Position numbers and translations under genes: made by a program. A stretch of 64,000 bases of DNA, taken from positions 496,001-560,000 of the forward strand of contig NW_026089473.1 of NCBI RefSeq assembly GCF_933775445.1, written 5' to 3'. The notes under the pieces are model-generated. The model saw only the letters and a program-made list of their open reading frames with translations. It made no database searches and was not told where the DNA came from. Positions 37,283 to 51,300 of the stretch are shown piece by piece. Position 1 is the first letter of the stretch, and the number at the start of each line of letters is the position of its first letter. Origin of the DNA: Argentina anserina. Its lineage: Eukaryota > Streptophyta > Magnoliopsida > Rosales > Rosaceae.

Positions 37283-37636
37283 ATGCGAGTTTCTATTGAA
37301 TTTGAGAGTTTTGCAAGTGTGGGAGTGTGTTTCTTTCAAACTGAGTATCTTTACATCGTTTGCGTATCTTTACTATTCCAATTGTGTATCTTTACATCGT
37401 TTCCGTATCTTTACTATTCCAATTGTGTATCTTTACATCGTTTCCGTATCTTTACTATTCCAATTGTGTATCTTTACATCGTTTGCGTATCTTTACTATT
37501 CCAATTGTGTATCTTTACATCGTTTCCGTATCTTTACTATTCCAATTGTGTATCTTTACATCGTTTGCGTATCTTTACTATTCCAACTGTGTATCTTTTC
37601 ATTTCTCGTTTGAGTATCTTTCTGTAAGGCTTTCTG
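37283..37636 (+). repeat. Expanded monomer with six subrepeats carrying TTTCCGTATC variants
   Basis: The spacing 37283 to 37637 is 354 bases: 107 + 6 x 41 plus the one-base-longer tail. Several subrepeats read CGTTTCCGTATC instead of CGTTTGCGTATC. The monomer at 36591-36902 (312 bases, five subrepeats) has the same variant in four consecutive places. A single mutated subrepeat has evidently been amplified within monomers. Confidence 0.9.
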
Positions 37637-39831
37637 ATGCGAGTTTCTATAGAATTTGAGAATTTTGCAAGTGTGGGAGTGTGTTTCTTTCAAACTGAGT
37701 ATCTTTACATCGTTTGCGTATCTTTACTATTCCAATTGTGTATCTTTACATCGTTTGCGTATCTTTACTATTCCAATTGTGTATCTTTTCATTTCTCGTT
37801 TGCGTATCTTTCTGTAAGGCTTTCTGATGCGAGTTTCTATTGAATTTGAGAGTTTTGCAAGTGTGGGAGTGTGTTTCTTTCAAACTGAGTATCTTTACAT
37901 CGTTTGCGTATGTTTACTATTCCAATTGTGTATCTTTTCATTTCTCGTTTGAGTATCTTTCTGTAAGGCTTCTGATGCGAGTTTCTATTGTATTTGAGAG
38001 TTTTGCAAGTGTGGGAGTGTGTTTCTTTCAAACTGAGTATCTTTTCATCGTTTATGTATCTTTACAATTCCAATTGAGTAATTTTTTCATTTCTCGTTTA
38101 AGTATCTTTCTGTAAGGCTTTCTGATGCGAGTTTCTTTTGAATTTGAGAGTTTTGCAAGTGTGGGAGTGTGTTTCTTTCAAACTGAGTATCTTTACATCG
38201 TTTGCGTATCTTTACTATTCCAATTGTGTATCTTTACATCGTTTGCGTATCTTTACTATTCCAACTGTGTATCTTTTCCTTTCTCGTTTGAGTATCTTTC
38301 TGTAAGGCTTTCTGATGCGAGTTTCTATTGAATTTGAGAGTTTTGCAAGTGTGGGAGTGTGTTTCTTTCAAACTGAGTATCTTTACATCGTTTGCGTATG
38401 TTTACTATTCCAATTTTGTATCTTTACATCGTTTGCGTATCTTTCCTATTCCAATTGTGTATCTTTTCAATTCTTGTTTGAGTATCTTTCTGTAAGGCTT
38501 TCTGATGCGAGTTTCTATTGAATTTGAGAGTTTTGCAAGTGTGGGAGTGTGTTTCTTTCAAACTGAGTATCTTTACATCGTTTGCGTATCTTTACTATTC
38601 CAATTGTGTATCTTTTCATTTCTCGTTTGAGTATCTTTATGTAAGGCTTCTGATGCGAGTTTCTATTGTATTTGAGAGTTTTGCAAGTGTGGGAGTGTGT
38701 TTCTATCAAACTGAGTATCTTTACATCGTTTGCGTATCTTTACTATTCCAATTGTGTATCTTTACATCATTTGCGTATCTTTACAATTCCAATTGAGTAT
38801 CTTTTCATTTCTCATTTGAGTATCTTTCTGTAAGGCTTTCTGATGCGAGTTTCTATTGAATTTGAGAGTTTTGCAAGTGTGGGAGTGTGTTTCTTTCAAA
38901 CTGAGTATCTTTACATCGTTTGCGTATCTTTACTATTCCAATTGTGTATCTTTACATCGTTTGCGTATCTTTACTATTCCAACTGTGTATCTTTTCCTTT
39001 CTCGTTTGAGTATCTTTCTGTAAGGCTTTCTGATGCGAGTTTCTATTGAATTTGAGAGTTTTGCAAGTGTGGGAGTGTGTTTCTTTTAAACTGAGTATCT
39101 TTACATCGTTTGCGTATGTTTACTATTCCAATTGTGTATCTTTACATCGTTTGCGTATCGTTACTATTCCAATTGTGTATCTTTTCATTTCTCGTTTGAG
39201 TATCTTTCTGTAAGGCTTCTGATGCGAGTTTCTATTGTATTTGAGAGTTTTGCAAGTGTGGGAGTGTGTTTCTTTCAAACTGAGTATCTTTACATCGTTT
39301 GCGTATATTTACTATTCCAATTGTGTATCTTAACATCGTTTCCGTATCTTTACTATTCCAATTGTGTATCTTTACATCGTTTGCGTATCTTTACTATTCC
39401 AATTGTGTATCTTTTCATTTGTCGTTTGAGTATCTTTCTGTAAGGCTTCTGATGCGAGTTTCTATTGTATTTGAGAGTTTTGCAAGTGTGGGAGTGTGTT
39501 TCTTTCAAACTGAGTATCTTTACATCGTTTGCGTATCTTTACTATTCCAATTGTGTATCTTTACATCGTTTGCGTATCTTTACTATTCCAATTGAGTATC
39601 TTTTCATTTCTCGTTTGAGTATCTTTCTGTAAGGCTTTCTGATGCGAGTTTCTATTGAATTTGAGAGTTTTGCAAGTGTGGGAGTGTGTTTCTTTCAAAC
39701 TGAGTATCATTACATCGTTTGCGTATGTTTACTATTCCAATTTTGTATCTTTACATCGTTTGCGTATCTTTACTATTCCAATTGTGTATCTTTTCCATTC
39801 ATGTTTGAGTATCTTTCTGTAAGGCTTTCTG

Positions 39832-40017
39832 ATGCGAGTTTCTATTGAATTTGAGAGTTTTGCAAGTGTGGGAGTGTGTTTCTTTCAAACTGAGTATCTT
39901 TACATCGTTTGCGTATCTTTACTATTCCAATTGTGTATCTTTACATCGTTTGCGTATCTTTACTATTCCAATTGTGTATCTTTACATCGTTTGCGTATCT
40001 TTCTGTAAGGCTTTCTG
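39832..40017 (+). repeat. Recombinant monomer, 186 bp, subrepeat fused to tail
   Basis: After two normal subrepeats, the third runs TATCTTTACATCGTTTGC and then passes directly into GTATCTTTCTGTAAGG, the end of the tail. The TTTTCATTTCTCG part is missing. The crossover lies in the shared CGTTTG-N-GTATCTTT core. A sister case at 40547-40690 (144 bp) joins a subrepeat to CGTTTGAGTATCTTTATG in the same way. Confidence 0.85.
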
Positions 40018-40880
40018 ATGCGAGTTTCTATTGTATTTGAGAGTTTTGCAAGTGTGGGAGTGTGTTTCTTTCAAACTGAGTATCTTTACATCGTTTGCGT
40101 ATCTTTACAATTCCAATTGAGTAATTTTTTCATTTCTCGTTTGTGTATCTTTCTGTAAGGCTTTCTGATGCGAGTTTCTTTTGAATTTGAGAGTTTTGCA
40201 AGTGTGGGAGTGTGTTTCTTTCAAACTGAGTATCTTTACATCGTTTGCGTATCTTTACTATTCCAATTGAGTATCATTACATCGTTTGCGTATCTTTACT
40301 ATTCCAATTGTGTATCTTTTCATTTGTCGTTTGAGTATCTTTCTGTAAGGCTTCTGATGCGAGTTTCTATTGTATTTGAGAGTTTTGCAAGTGTGGGAGT
40401 GTGTTTCTTTCAAACTGAGTATCTTTACATCGTTTGCGTATCTTTACTATTCCAATTGTGTATCTTTACATCGTTTGCGTATCTTTACTATTCCAATTGA
40501 GTATCTTTTCATTTCTCGTTTGAGTATCTTTCTGTAAGGCTTTCTGATGCGAGTTTCTATTGAATTTGAGAGTTTTGCAAGTGTGGGAGTGTGTTTCTTT
40601 CAAACTGAGTATCTTTACATCGTTTGCGTATATTTACTATTCCAGTTGTGTATCTTTACATCGTTTGAGTATCTTTATGTAAGGCTTCTGATGCGAGTTT
40701 CTATTGTATTTGAGAGTTTTGCAAGTGTGGGAGTGTGTTTCTTTCAAACTGAGTATCTTTACATCGTTTGCGTATCTTTACTATTCCAGTTGTGTATCTT
40801 TACATCATTTGCGTATCTTTACAATTCCAATTGAGTATCTTTTCATTTCTCGTTTGAGTATCTTTCTGTAAGGCTTTCTG

Positions 40881-43800
40881 ATGCGAGTTTCTATTGAATT
40901 TGAGAGTTTTGCAAGTGTGGGAGTGTGTTTCTTTCAAACTGAGTATCTTTACATCGTTTGCGTATGTTTATTATTCCAATTGTGTATCTTTTCATTTCTC
41001 GTTTGAGTATCTTTCTGTAAGGCTTCTGATGCGAGTTTCTATTGTATTTGAGAGTTTTGCAAGTGTGGGAGTGTGTTTCTTTCAAACTGAGTATCTTTTC
41101 ATCGTTTGTGTATCTTTACAATTCCAATTGAGTAATTTTTTCATTTCTCGTTTGTGTATCTTTCTGTAAGGCTTTCTGATGCGAGTTTCTTTTGAATTTG
41201 AGAGTTTTGCAAGTGTGGGAGTGTGTTTCTTTCAAACTGAGTATCTTTACATCGTTTGCGTATCTTTACTATTCCAATTGTGTATCTTTACATCGTTTGC
41301 GTATCTTTACTATTCCAACTGTGTATCTTTTCCTTTCTCGTTTGAGTATCTTTCTGTAAGGCTTTCTGATGCGAGTTTCTATTGAATTTGAGAGTTTTGC
41401 AAGTGTGGGAGTGTGTTTCTTTTAAACTGAGTATCTTTACATCGTTTGCGTATGTTTACTATTCCAATTGTGTATCTTTACATCGATTGCGTATCGTTAC
41501 TATTCCAATTGTGTATCTTTTCATTTCTCGTTTGAGTATCTTTCTGTAAGGCTTCTGATGCGAGTTTCTATTGTATTTGAGAGTTTTGCAAGTGTGGGAT
41601 TGTGTTTCTTTCAAACTGAGTATCTTTACATCGTTTGCGTATATTTACTATTCCAATTGTGTATCTTAACATCGTTTCCGTATCTTTACTATTCCAATTG
41701 TGTATCTTTACATCGTTTGCGTATCTTTACTATTCCAATTGTGTATCTTTACATCGTTTGCGTATCATTACTATTCCAATTGAGTATCTTTTCATTTCTC
41801 GTTTGAGTATCTTTCTGTAAGGCTTTCTGATGCGAGTTTCTATTGAATTTGAGAGTTTTGCAAGTGTGGGAGTGTGTTTCTTTCGAACTGAGTATCATTA
41901 CATCGTTTGCGTATGTTTACTATTCCAATTTTGTATCTTTACATCGTTTGCGTATCTTTACTATTCCAATTGTGTATCTTTTCATTTCTTATTTGAGTAT
42001 CTTTCTGTAAGGCTTTCTGATGCGAGTTTCTATTGAATTTGAGAGTTTTGCAAGTGTGGGAGTGTGTTTCTTTCAAACTGAGTATCTTTACATCGTTTGC
42101 GTATCTTTACTATTCCAATTGTGTATCTTTACATCGTTTGCGTATCTTTACTATTCCAATTGTGTATCTTTTCATTTCTCATTTGAGTATCTTTATGTAA
42201 GGCTTCTGATGCGAGTTTCTATTGTATTTGAGAGTTTTGCAAGTGTGGGAGTGTGTTTCTTTCAAACTGAGTATCTTTACATCGTTTGCGTATCTTTACT
42301 ATTCCAATTGTGTATCTTTACATCATTTGCGTATCTTTACAATTCCAATTGAGTATCTTTTCATTTCTCGTTTGAGTATCTTTCTGTAAGGCTTTCTGAT
42401 GCGAGTTTCTATTGAATTTGAGAGTTTTGCAAGTGTGGGAGTGTGTTTCTTTCAAACTGAGTATCTTTACATCGTTTGCGTATGTTTACTATTCCAATTG
42501 TGTATCTTTTCATTTCTCGTTTGAGTATCTTTCTGTAAGGCTTCTGATGCGAGTTTCTATTGTATTTGAGAGTTTTGCAAGTGTGGGAGTGTGTTTCTTT
42601 CAAACTGAGTATCTTTTCATCGTTTGTGTATCTTTACAATTCCAATTGAGTAATTTTTTCATTTCTCGTTTGAGTATCTTTCTGTAAGGCTTTCTGATGC
42701 GAGTTTCTTTTGAATTTGAGAGTTTTGCAAGTGTGGGAGTGTGTTTCTTTCAAACTGAGTATCTTTACATCGTTTGCGTATCTTTACTATTCCAATTGTG
42801 TATCTTTACATCGTTTGCGTATCTTTACTATTCCAACTGTGTATCTTTTCCTTTCTCGTTTGAGTATCTTTCTGTAAGGCTTTCTGATGCGAGTTTCTAT
42901 TGAATTTGAGAGTTTTGCAAGTGTGGGAGTGTGTTTCTTTTAAACTGAGTATCTTTACATCGTTTGCGTATGTTTACTATTCCAATTGTGTATCTTTACA
43001 TCGTTTGCGTATCGTTACTATTCCAATTGTGTATCTTTTCATTTCTCGTTTGAGTATCTTTCTGTAAGGCTTCTGATGCGAGTTTCTATTGTATTTGAGA
43101 GTTTTGCAAGTGTGGGAGTGTGTTTCTTTCAAACTGAATATCTTTACATCGTTTGCGTATATTTACTATTCCAATTGTGTATCTTAACATCGTTTCCGTA
43201 TCTTTACTATTCCAATTGTGTATCTTTACATCGTTTGCGTATCTTTAGTATTCCAATTGTGTATCTTTACATCGTTTGCGTATCATTACTATTCCAATTG
43301 AGTATCTTTTCATTTCTCGTTTGAGTATCTTTCTGTAAGGCTTTCTGATGCGAGTTTCTATTGAATTTGAGAGTTTTGCAAGTGTGGGAGTGTGTTTCTT
43401 TCAAACTGAGTATCATTACATCGTTTGCGTATGTTTACTATTCCAATTTTGTATCTTTACATCGTTTGCGTATCTTTACTATTCCAATTGTGTATCTTTT
43501 CATTTCTTGTTTGAGTATCTTTCTGTAAGGCTTTCTGATGCGAGTTTCTATTGAATTTGAGAGTTTTGCAAGTGTGGGAGTGTGTTTCTTTCAAACTGAG
43601 TATCTTTACATCGTTTGCGTATCTTTACTATTCCAATTGTGTATCTTTACATCGTTTGCGTATCTTTACTATTCCAATTGTGTATCTTTTCATTTCTCAT
43701 TTGAGTATCTTTATGTAAGGCTTCTGATGCGAGTTTCTATTGTATTTGAGAGTTTTGCAAGTGTGGGAGTGTGTTTCTTTCAAACTGAGTATCTTTACAT

Positions 43801-45393
43801 CGTTTGCGTATCTTTACTATTCCAATTGTGTATCTTTACATCATTTGCGTATCTTTACAATTCCAATTGAGTATCTTTTCATTTCCCGTTTGAGTATCTT
43901 TCTGTAAGGCTTTCTGATGCGAGTTTCTATTGAATTTGAGAGTTTTGCAAGTGTGGGAGTGTGTTTCTTTCAAACTGAGTATCTTTACATCGTTTGCGTA
44001 TGTTTACTATTCCAATTGTGTATCTTTTCATTTCTCGTTTGAGTATCTTTCTGTAAGGCTTCTGATGCGAGTTTCTATTGTATTTGAGAGTTTTGCAAGT
44101 GTGGGAGTGTGTTTCTTTCAAACTGATTATCTTTTCATCGTTTGTGTATCTTTACAATTCCAATTGAGTAATTTTTTCATTTCTCGTTTGAGTATCTTTC
44201 TGTGAGGCTTTCTGATGCGAGTTTCTTTTGAATTTGAGAGTTTTGCAAGTGTGGGAGTGTGTTTCTTTCAAACTGAGTATCTTTACATCGTTTGCGTATC
44301 TTTACTATTCCAATTGTGTATCTTTACATCGTTTGCGTATCTTTACTATTCCAATTGTGTATCTTTACATCGTTTGCGTATCTTTACTATTCCAACTGTG
44401 TATCTTTTCCTTTCTCGTTTGAGTATCTTTCTGTAAGGCTTTCTGATGCGAGTTTCTATTGAATTTGAGAGTTTTGCAAATGTGGGAGTGTGTTTCTTTT
44501 AAACTGAGTATCTTTACATCGTTTGCGTATGTTTACTATTCCAATTGTGTATCTTTACATCGTTTGCGTATCGTTACTATTCCAATTGTGTATCTTTTCA
44601 TTTCTCGTTTGAGTATCTTTCTGTAAGGCTTCTGATGCGAGTTTTTATTGTATTTGAGAGTTTTGCAAGTGTGGGAGTGTGTTTCTTTTAAACTGAGTAT
44701 CTTTACATCGTTTGCGTATGTTTACTATTCCAATTGTGTATCTTTACATCGTTTGCGTATCTTTACTATTCCAATTGAGTATCTTTTCATTTCTCGTTTG
44801 AGTATCTTTCTGTAAGGCTTTCTGATGCGAGTTTCTATTGAATTTGAGAGTTTTGCAAGTGTGGGAGTGTGTTTCTTTCAAACTGAGTATCTTTACATCG
44901 TTTGCGTATGTTTACTATTCCAATTTTGTATCTTTACATCGTTTGCGTATCTTTACTATTCCAATTGTGTATCTTTTCATTTCTTGTTTGAGTATCTTTC
45001 TGTAAGGCTTTCTGATGCGAGTTTCTATTGAATTTGAGAGTTTTGCAAGTGTGGGAGTGTGTTTCTTTCAAACTGAGTATCTTTACATCGTTTGCGTATC
45101 TTTACTATTCCAATTGTGTATCTTTACATCGTTTGCGTATCTTTACTATTCCAATTGTGTATCTTTTCATTTCTCGTTTGAGTATCTTTATGTAAGGCTT
45201 CTGATGCGAGTTTCTATTGTATTTGAGAGTTTTGCAAGTGTGGGAGTGTGTTTCTTTCAAACTGAGTATCTTTACATCGTTTGCGTATCTTTACTATTCC
45301 AATTGTGTATCTTTCTATCATTTGCGTATCTTTACAATTCCAATTGAGTATCTTTTCATTTCTCGTTTGAGTATCTTTCTGTAAGGCTTTCTG
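40881..45393 (+). repeat. Three-copy higher-order block, period 1518 bp
   Basis: Copies are 40881-42398, 42399-43916 and 43917-45393. The first two are 1518 bases. The third is 1477: it gains one 41 bp subrepeat (44215-44445 region) and loses two elsewhere, which accounts for the difference exactly. Shared marks are GAGTATCTTTTCATCG, TTTTCCTTTCTCG preceded by CAACTGTG, TTTCTTTTAAACTGAG and TTTATGTAAGG. Single-copy changes such as CATCGATTGCG (about 41480) arose after duplication. Confidence 0.87.
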
Positions 45394-48315
45394 ATGCGAG
45401 TTTCTATTGAATTTGAGAGTTTTGCAAGTGTGGGAGTGTGTTTCTTTCAAACTGAGTATCTTTACATCGTTTGCGTATGTTTACTATTCCAATTGTGTAT
45501 CTTTACATCGTTTGCGTATCTTTACTATTCCAATTGTGTATCTTTTCATTTCTCGTTTGGGTATCTTTCTGTAAGGCTTCTGATGCGAGTTTCTATTGTA
45601 TTTGAGAGTTTTGCAAGTGTGGGAGTGTGTTTCTTTCAAACTGAGTATCTTTACATCGTTTGCGTATCTTTACTATTCCAATTGTGTATCTTTACATCGT
45701 TTGCGTATCTTTACTATTCCAATTGTGTATCTTTTCATTTCTCGTTTGAGTATCTTTCTGTAAGGCTTCTGATGCGAGTTTCTATTGTATTTGAGAGTTT
45801 TGCAAGTGTGGGAGTGTGTTTCTTTCAAACTGAGTATCTTTACATCGTTTGTGTATCTTTACAATTCCAATTGAGTAATTTTTTCATTTCTCGTTTTAGT
45901 ATCTTTCTGTAAGGCTTTCTGATGCGAGTTTCTTTTGAATTTGAGAGTTTTGCAAGTGTGGGAGTGTGTTTCTTTCAAACTGAGTATCTTTACATCGTTT
46001 GCGTATCTTTACTATTCCAATTGTGTATCTTTACATCGTTTGCGTATCTTTACTATTCCAATTGTGTATCTTTACATCGTTTGCGTATCTTTACTATTCC
46101 AATTGTGTATCTTTACATCGTTTGCGTATCTTTACTAGTCCAATTGTGTATCTTTTCATTTCTCGTTTGAGTATCTTTCTGTAAGGCTTCTGATGCGAGT
46201 TTCTATTGAATTTGAGAGTTTTGCAAGTGTAGGAGTGTGTTTCTTTCAAACTGAGTATCTTTACATCGTTTGCGTATCTTTACTATTCCAATTGTGTATC
46301 TTTACATCGTTTGCGTATGTTTACTATTCCAATTGTGTATCTTTACATCGTTTGCGTATCTTTACTATTCCAATTGAGTATCTTTTCATTTCTCGTTTGA
46401 GTATCTTTCTGTAAGGCTTCTGATGCGAGTTTCTATTGAATTTGAGAGTTTTGCAAGTGTGGGAGTGTGTTTCTTTCAAACTGAGTATCTTTACATCGTT
46501 TGCGTATGTTTACTATTCCAATTGTGTATCTTTACATCGTTTGCGTATCTTTACTATTCCAACTGTGTATCTTTTCATTTCTCGTTTGAGTATCTTTCTG
46601 TAAGGCTTCTGATGCGAGTTTCTATTGAATTTGAGAGTTTTGCAAGTGTGGGAGTGTGTTTCTTTCAAACTGAGTATCTTTACATCGTTTGCGTATGTTT
46701 ACTATTCCAATTGTGTATCTTTACATCGTTTGCGTATCGTTACTATTCCAATTGTGTATCTTTTCATTTCTCGTTTGAGTATCTTTCTGTAAGGCTTTCT
46801 GATGCGAGTTTCTATTGTATTTGAGAGTTTTGCAAGTGTGGGAGTGTGTTTCTTTCAAACTGAGTATCTTTACATCGTTTGCGTATCTTTACTATTCCAA
46901 TTGTGTATCTTTACATCGTTTGCGTATCTTTACTATTCCAATTGTGTATCTTTTCATTTCTCGTTTGAGTATCTTTCTGTAAGGCTTCTGATGCGAGTTT
47001 CTATTGTATTTGAGAGTTTTGCAAGTGTGGGAGTGTGTTTCTTTCAAACTGAGTATCTTTACATCGTTTGCGTATCTTTACTATTCCAATTGTGTATCTT
47101 TACATCGTTTGCGTATCTTTACTATTCCAATTGAGTATCTTTTCATTTCTCGTTTGAGTATCTTTCTGTAAGGCTTCTGATGCGAGTTTCTATTGAATTT
47201 GAGAGTTTTGCAAGTGTGGGAGTGTGTTTCTTTCAAACTGAGTATCTTTACATCGTTTGCGTATGTTTACTATTCCAATTGTGTATCTTTACATCGTGTG
47301 CGTATCGTTACTATTCCAATTGTGTATCTTTTCATTTCTCGTTTGAGTATCTTTCTGTAAGGCTTTCTGATGCGAGTTTCTATTGTATTTGAGAGTTTTG
47401 CAAGTGTGGGAGTGTGTTTCTTTCAAACTGAGTATCTTTACATCGTTTGCGTATGTTTACTATTCCAATTGTGTATCTTTACATCGTTTGCGTATCTTTA
47501 CTATTCCAACTGTGTATCTTTTCATTTCTCGTTTGAGTATCTTTCTGTAAGGCTTTCTGATGCGAGTTTCTATAGAATTTGAGAGTTTTGCAAGTGTGGG
47601 AGTGTGTTTCTTTCAAACTGAGTATCTTTACATCGTTTGCGTATGTTTACTATTCCAATTGTGTATCTTTACATCGTTTGCGTATCGTTACTATTCCAAT
47701 TGTGTATCTTTTCATTTCTCGTGTGAGTATCTTTCTGTAAGGCTTCTGATGCGAGTTTCTATTGTATTTGAGAGTTTTGCAAGTGTGGGAGTGTGTTTCT
47801 TTCAAACTGAGTATCTTTACATCGTTTGCGTATGTTTACTATTCCAATTGTGTATCTTTGCATCGTTTGCGTATCTTTACTAGTCCAATTTTGTATCTTT
47901 TCATTTCTCGTTTGAGTATCTTTCTGTAAGGCTTCTGATGCGAGTTTCTATTGAATTTGAGAGTTTTGCAAGTGTGGGAGTGTGTTTCTTTCAAACTGAG
48001 TATCTTTACATCGTTTGCGTATGTTTACTATTCCAATTGTGTATCTTTACATCGTTTGCGTATCTTTACTAGTTCAATTGTGTATCTTTTCATTTCTCGT
48101 TTGAGTATCTTTCTGTAAGGCTTCTGATGCGAGTTTCTATTGTATTTGAGAGTTTTGCAAGTGTGGGAGTGTGTTTCTTTCAAACTGAGTATCTTTACAT
48201 CGTTTGCGTATGTTTACTATTCCAATTGTGTATCTTTACATCGTTTGCGTATCGTTACTATTCCAATTGTGTATCTTTTCATTTCTCGTTTGAGTATCTT
48301 TCTGTAAGGCTTCTG

Positions 48316-51300
48316 ATGCGAGTTTCTATTGTATTTGAGAGTTTTGCAAGTGTGGGAGTGTGTTTCTTTCAAACTGAGTATCTTTACATCGTTTGCGTAT
48401 CTTTACTATTCCAATTGTGTATCTTTACATCGTTTGCGTATCTTTACTATTCCAATTGTGTATCTTTACATCGTTTGCGTATCTTTACTATTCCAATTGA
48501 GTATCTTTTCATTTCTCGTTTGAGTATCTTTCTGTAAGGCTTCTGATGCGAGTTTCTATTGTATTTGAGAGTTTTGCAAGTGTGGGAGTGTGTTTCTTTC
48601 AAACTGAGTATCTTTACATCGTTTGCGTATCTTTACTATTCCAATTGTGTATCTTTACATCGTTTGCATATCTTTACTATTCCAATTGTGTATCTTTACA
48701 TCGTTTGCGTATCTTTACTATTCCAATTGTGTATCTTTACATCGTTTGCGTATCTTTACTATTCCAATTGAGTATCTTTTCATTTCTCGTTTGAGTATCT
48801 TTCTGTAAGGCTTCTGATGCGAGTTTCTATTGAATTTGAGAGTTTTGCAAGTGTGGGAGTGTGTTTCTTTCAAACTGAGTATCTTTACATCGTTTGCGTA
48901 TGTTTACTATTCCAATTGTGTATCTTTACATCGTTTGCGTATCTTTACTATTCCAATTGTGTATCTTTTCATTTCTCGTTTGAGTATCTTTCTGTAAGGC
49001 TTCAGATGCGAGTTTCTATTGTATTTGAGAGTTTTGCAAGTGTGGGAGTGTGTTTCTTTCAAACTGAGTATCTTTACATCGTTTGCGTATCTTTACAATT
49101 CCAATTGAGTACTTTTTTCATTTCTCGTTTGAGTATCTTTCTGTAAGGCTTTCTGATGCGAGTTTCATTTGAATTTGAGAGTTTTGCAAGTGTGGGAGTG
49201 TGTTTCTTTCAAACTGAGTATCTTTACATCGTTTGCGTATCTTTACTATTCCAATTGTGTATCTTTACATCGTTTGCGTATCTTTACTATTCCAATTGTG
49301 TATCTTTTCATTTCTCGTTTGAGTATCTTTCTGTAAGGCTTCTGATGCGAGTTTCTATTGTATTTGAGAGTTTTGCAAGTGTGGGAGTGTGTTTCTTTCA
49401 AACTGAGTATCTTTACATCGTTTGCGTATCTTTACTATTCCAATTGTGTATCTTTACATCGTTTGCGTATCTGTACTATTCCAATTGTGTATCTTTTCAT
49501 TTCTCGTTTGAGTATCTTTCTGTAACGCATCTGATGCGAGTTTCTATTGTATTTGAGAGTTTTGCAAGTGTGGGAGTGTGTTTCTTTCAAACTGAGTATC
49601 TTTACATCGTTTGCGTATATTTACTATTCCAATTGTATATCTTTACATCGTTTGCGTATCTTTACTATTCCAATTGTGTATCTTTACATCGTTTGCGTAT
49701 CTTTACCATTCCAATTGTGTATCTTTTCATTTCTCGTTTGAGTATCTTTCTGTAAGGCTTCTGATGCGAGTTTCTATTGAATTTGAGAGTTTTGCAAGTG
49801 TGGGAGTGTGTTTCTTTCAAACTGAGTATCTTTACATCGTTTGCGTATGTTTACTATTCCAATTGTGTATCTTTACATCGTTTGCGTATCTTTACTAGTC
49901 CAATTGTGTATCTTTTCATTTCTCGTTTGAGTATCTTTCTGTAAGGCTTCTGATGCGAGTTTCTATTGTATTTGAGAGTTTTGCAAGTGTGGGAGTGTGT
50001 TTCTTTCAAACTGAGTATCTTTACATCGTTTGCGTATGTTTACTATTCCAATTGTGTATCTTTACATCGTTTGCGTATCTTTACTAGTCCAATTGTGTAT
50101 CTTTTCATTTCTCGTTTGAGTATCTTTCTGTAAGGCTTCTGATGCGAGTTTCTATTGTATTTGAGAGTTTTGCAAGTGTGGGAGTGTGTTTCTTTCAAAC
50201 TGAGTATCTTTACATCGTTTGCGTATGTTTACTATTCCAATTGTGTATCTTTACATCGTTTGCGTATCGTTACTATTCCAATTGTGTATCTTTTCATTTC
50301 TCGTTTGAGTATCTTTCTGTAAGGCTTCTGATGCGAGTTTCTATTGTATTTGAGAGTTTTGCAAGTGTGGGAGTGTGTTTCTTTCAAACTGAGTATCTTT
50401 ACATCGTTTGCGTATGTTTACTATTCCAATTGTGTATCTTTGCATCGTTTGCGTATCTTTACTAGTCCAATTGTGTATCTTTTCATTTCTCGTTTGAGTA
50501 TCTTTCTGTAAGGCTTCTGATGCGAGTTTCTATTGTATTTGAGAGTTTTGCAAGTGTGGGAGTGTGTTTCTTTCAAACTGAGTCTCTTTACATCGTTTGC
50601 GTATCTTTACTATTCCAATTGTGTATCTTTACATCGTTTGCGTATCTCTACTATTCCAATTGTGTATCTTTACATCGTTTGCGTATGTTTACTATTCCAA
50701 TTGTGTATCTTTACATCGTTTGCGTATCTTTACTATTCCAATTGAGTATCTTTTCATTTCTCGTTTGAGTATCTTTCTGTAAGGCTTCTGATGCGAGTTT
50801 CTATTGAATTTGAGAGTTTTGCAAGTGTGGGAGTGTGTTTCTTTCAAACTGAGTATCTTTACATCGTTTGCGTATGTTTACTATTCCAATTGTGTATCTT
50901 TACATCGTTTGCGTATCTTTACTATTCCAACTGTGTATCTTTTCAAGTCTCGTTTGAGTATCTTTCTGTAAGGCTTCTGATGCTTGTTTCTATTGAATTT
51001 GAGAGTTTTGCAAGTGTGGGAGTGTGTTTTTGTTTCAAACTGAGTATCTTTACATCGTTTGCGTATGTTTACTATTCCAATTGTGTATCTTTACATCGTT
51101 TGCGTATCTTTACTATTCCAATTGTGTATCTTTTCATTTCTCGTTTGAGTATCTTTCTGTAAGGCTTCTGATGCGAGTTTCTATTGTATTTGAGAGTTTT
51201 GCAAGTGTGGGAGTGTGTTTCTTTCAAACTGAGTATCTTTACATCGTTTGCGTATCTTTACTATTCCAATTGTGTATCTTTACATCGTTTGCGTATGTTT

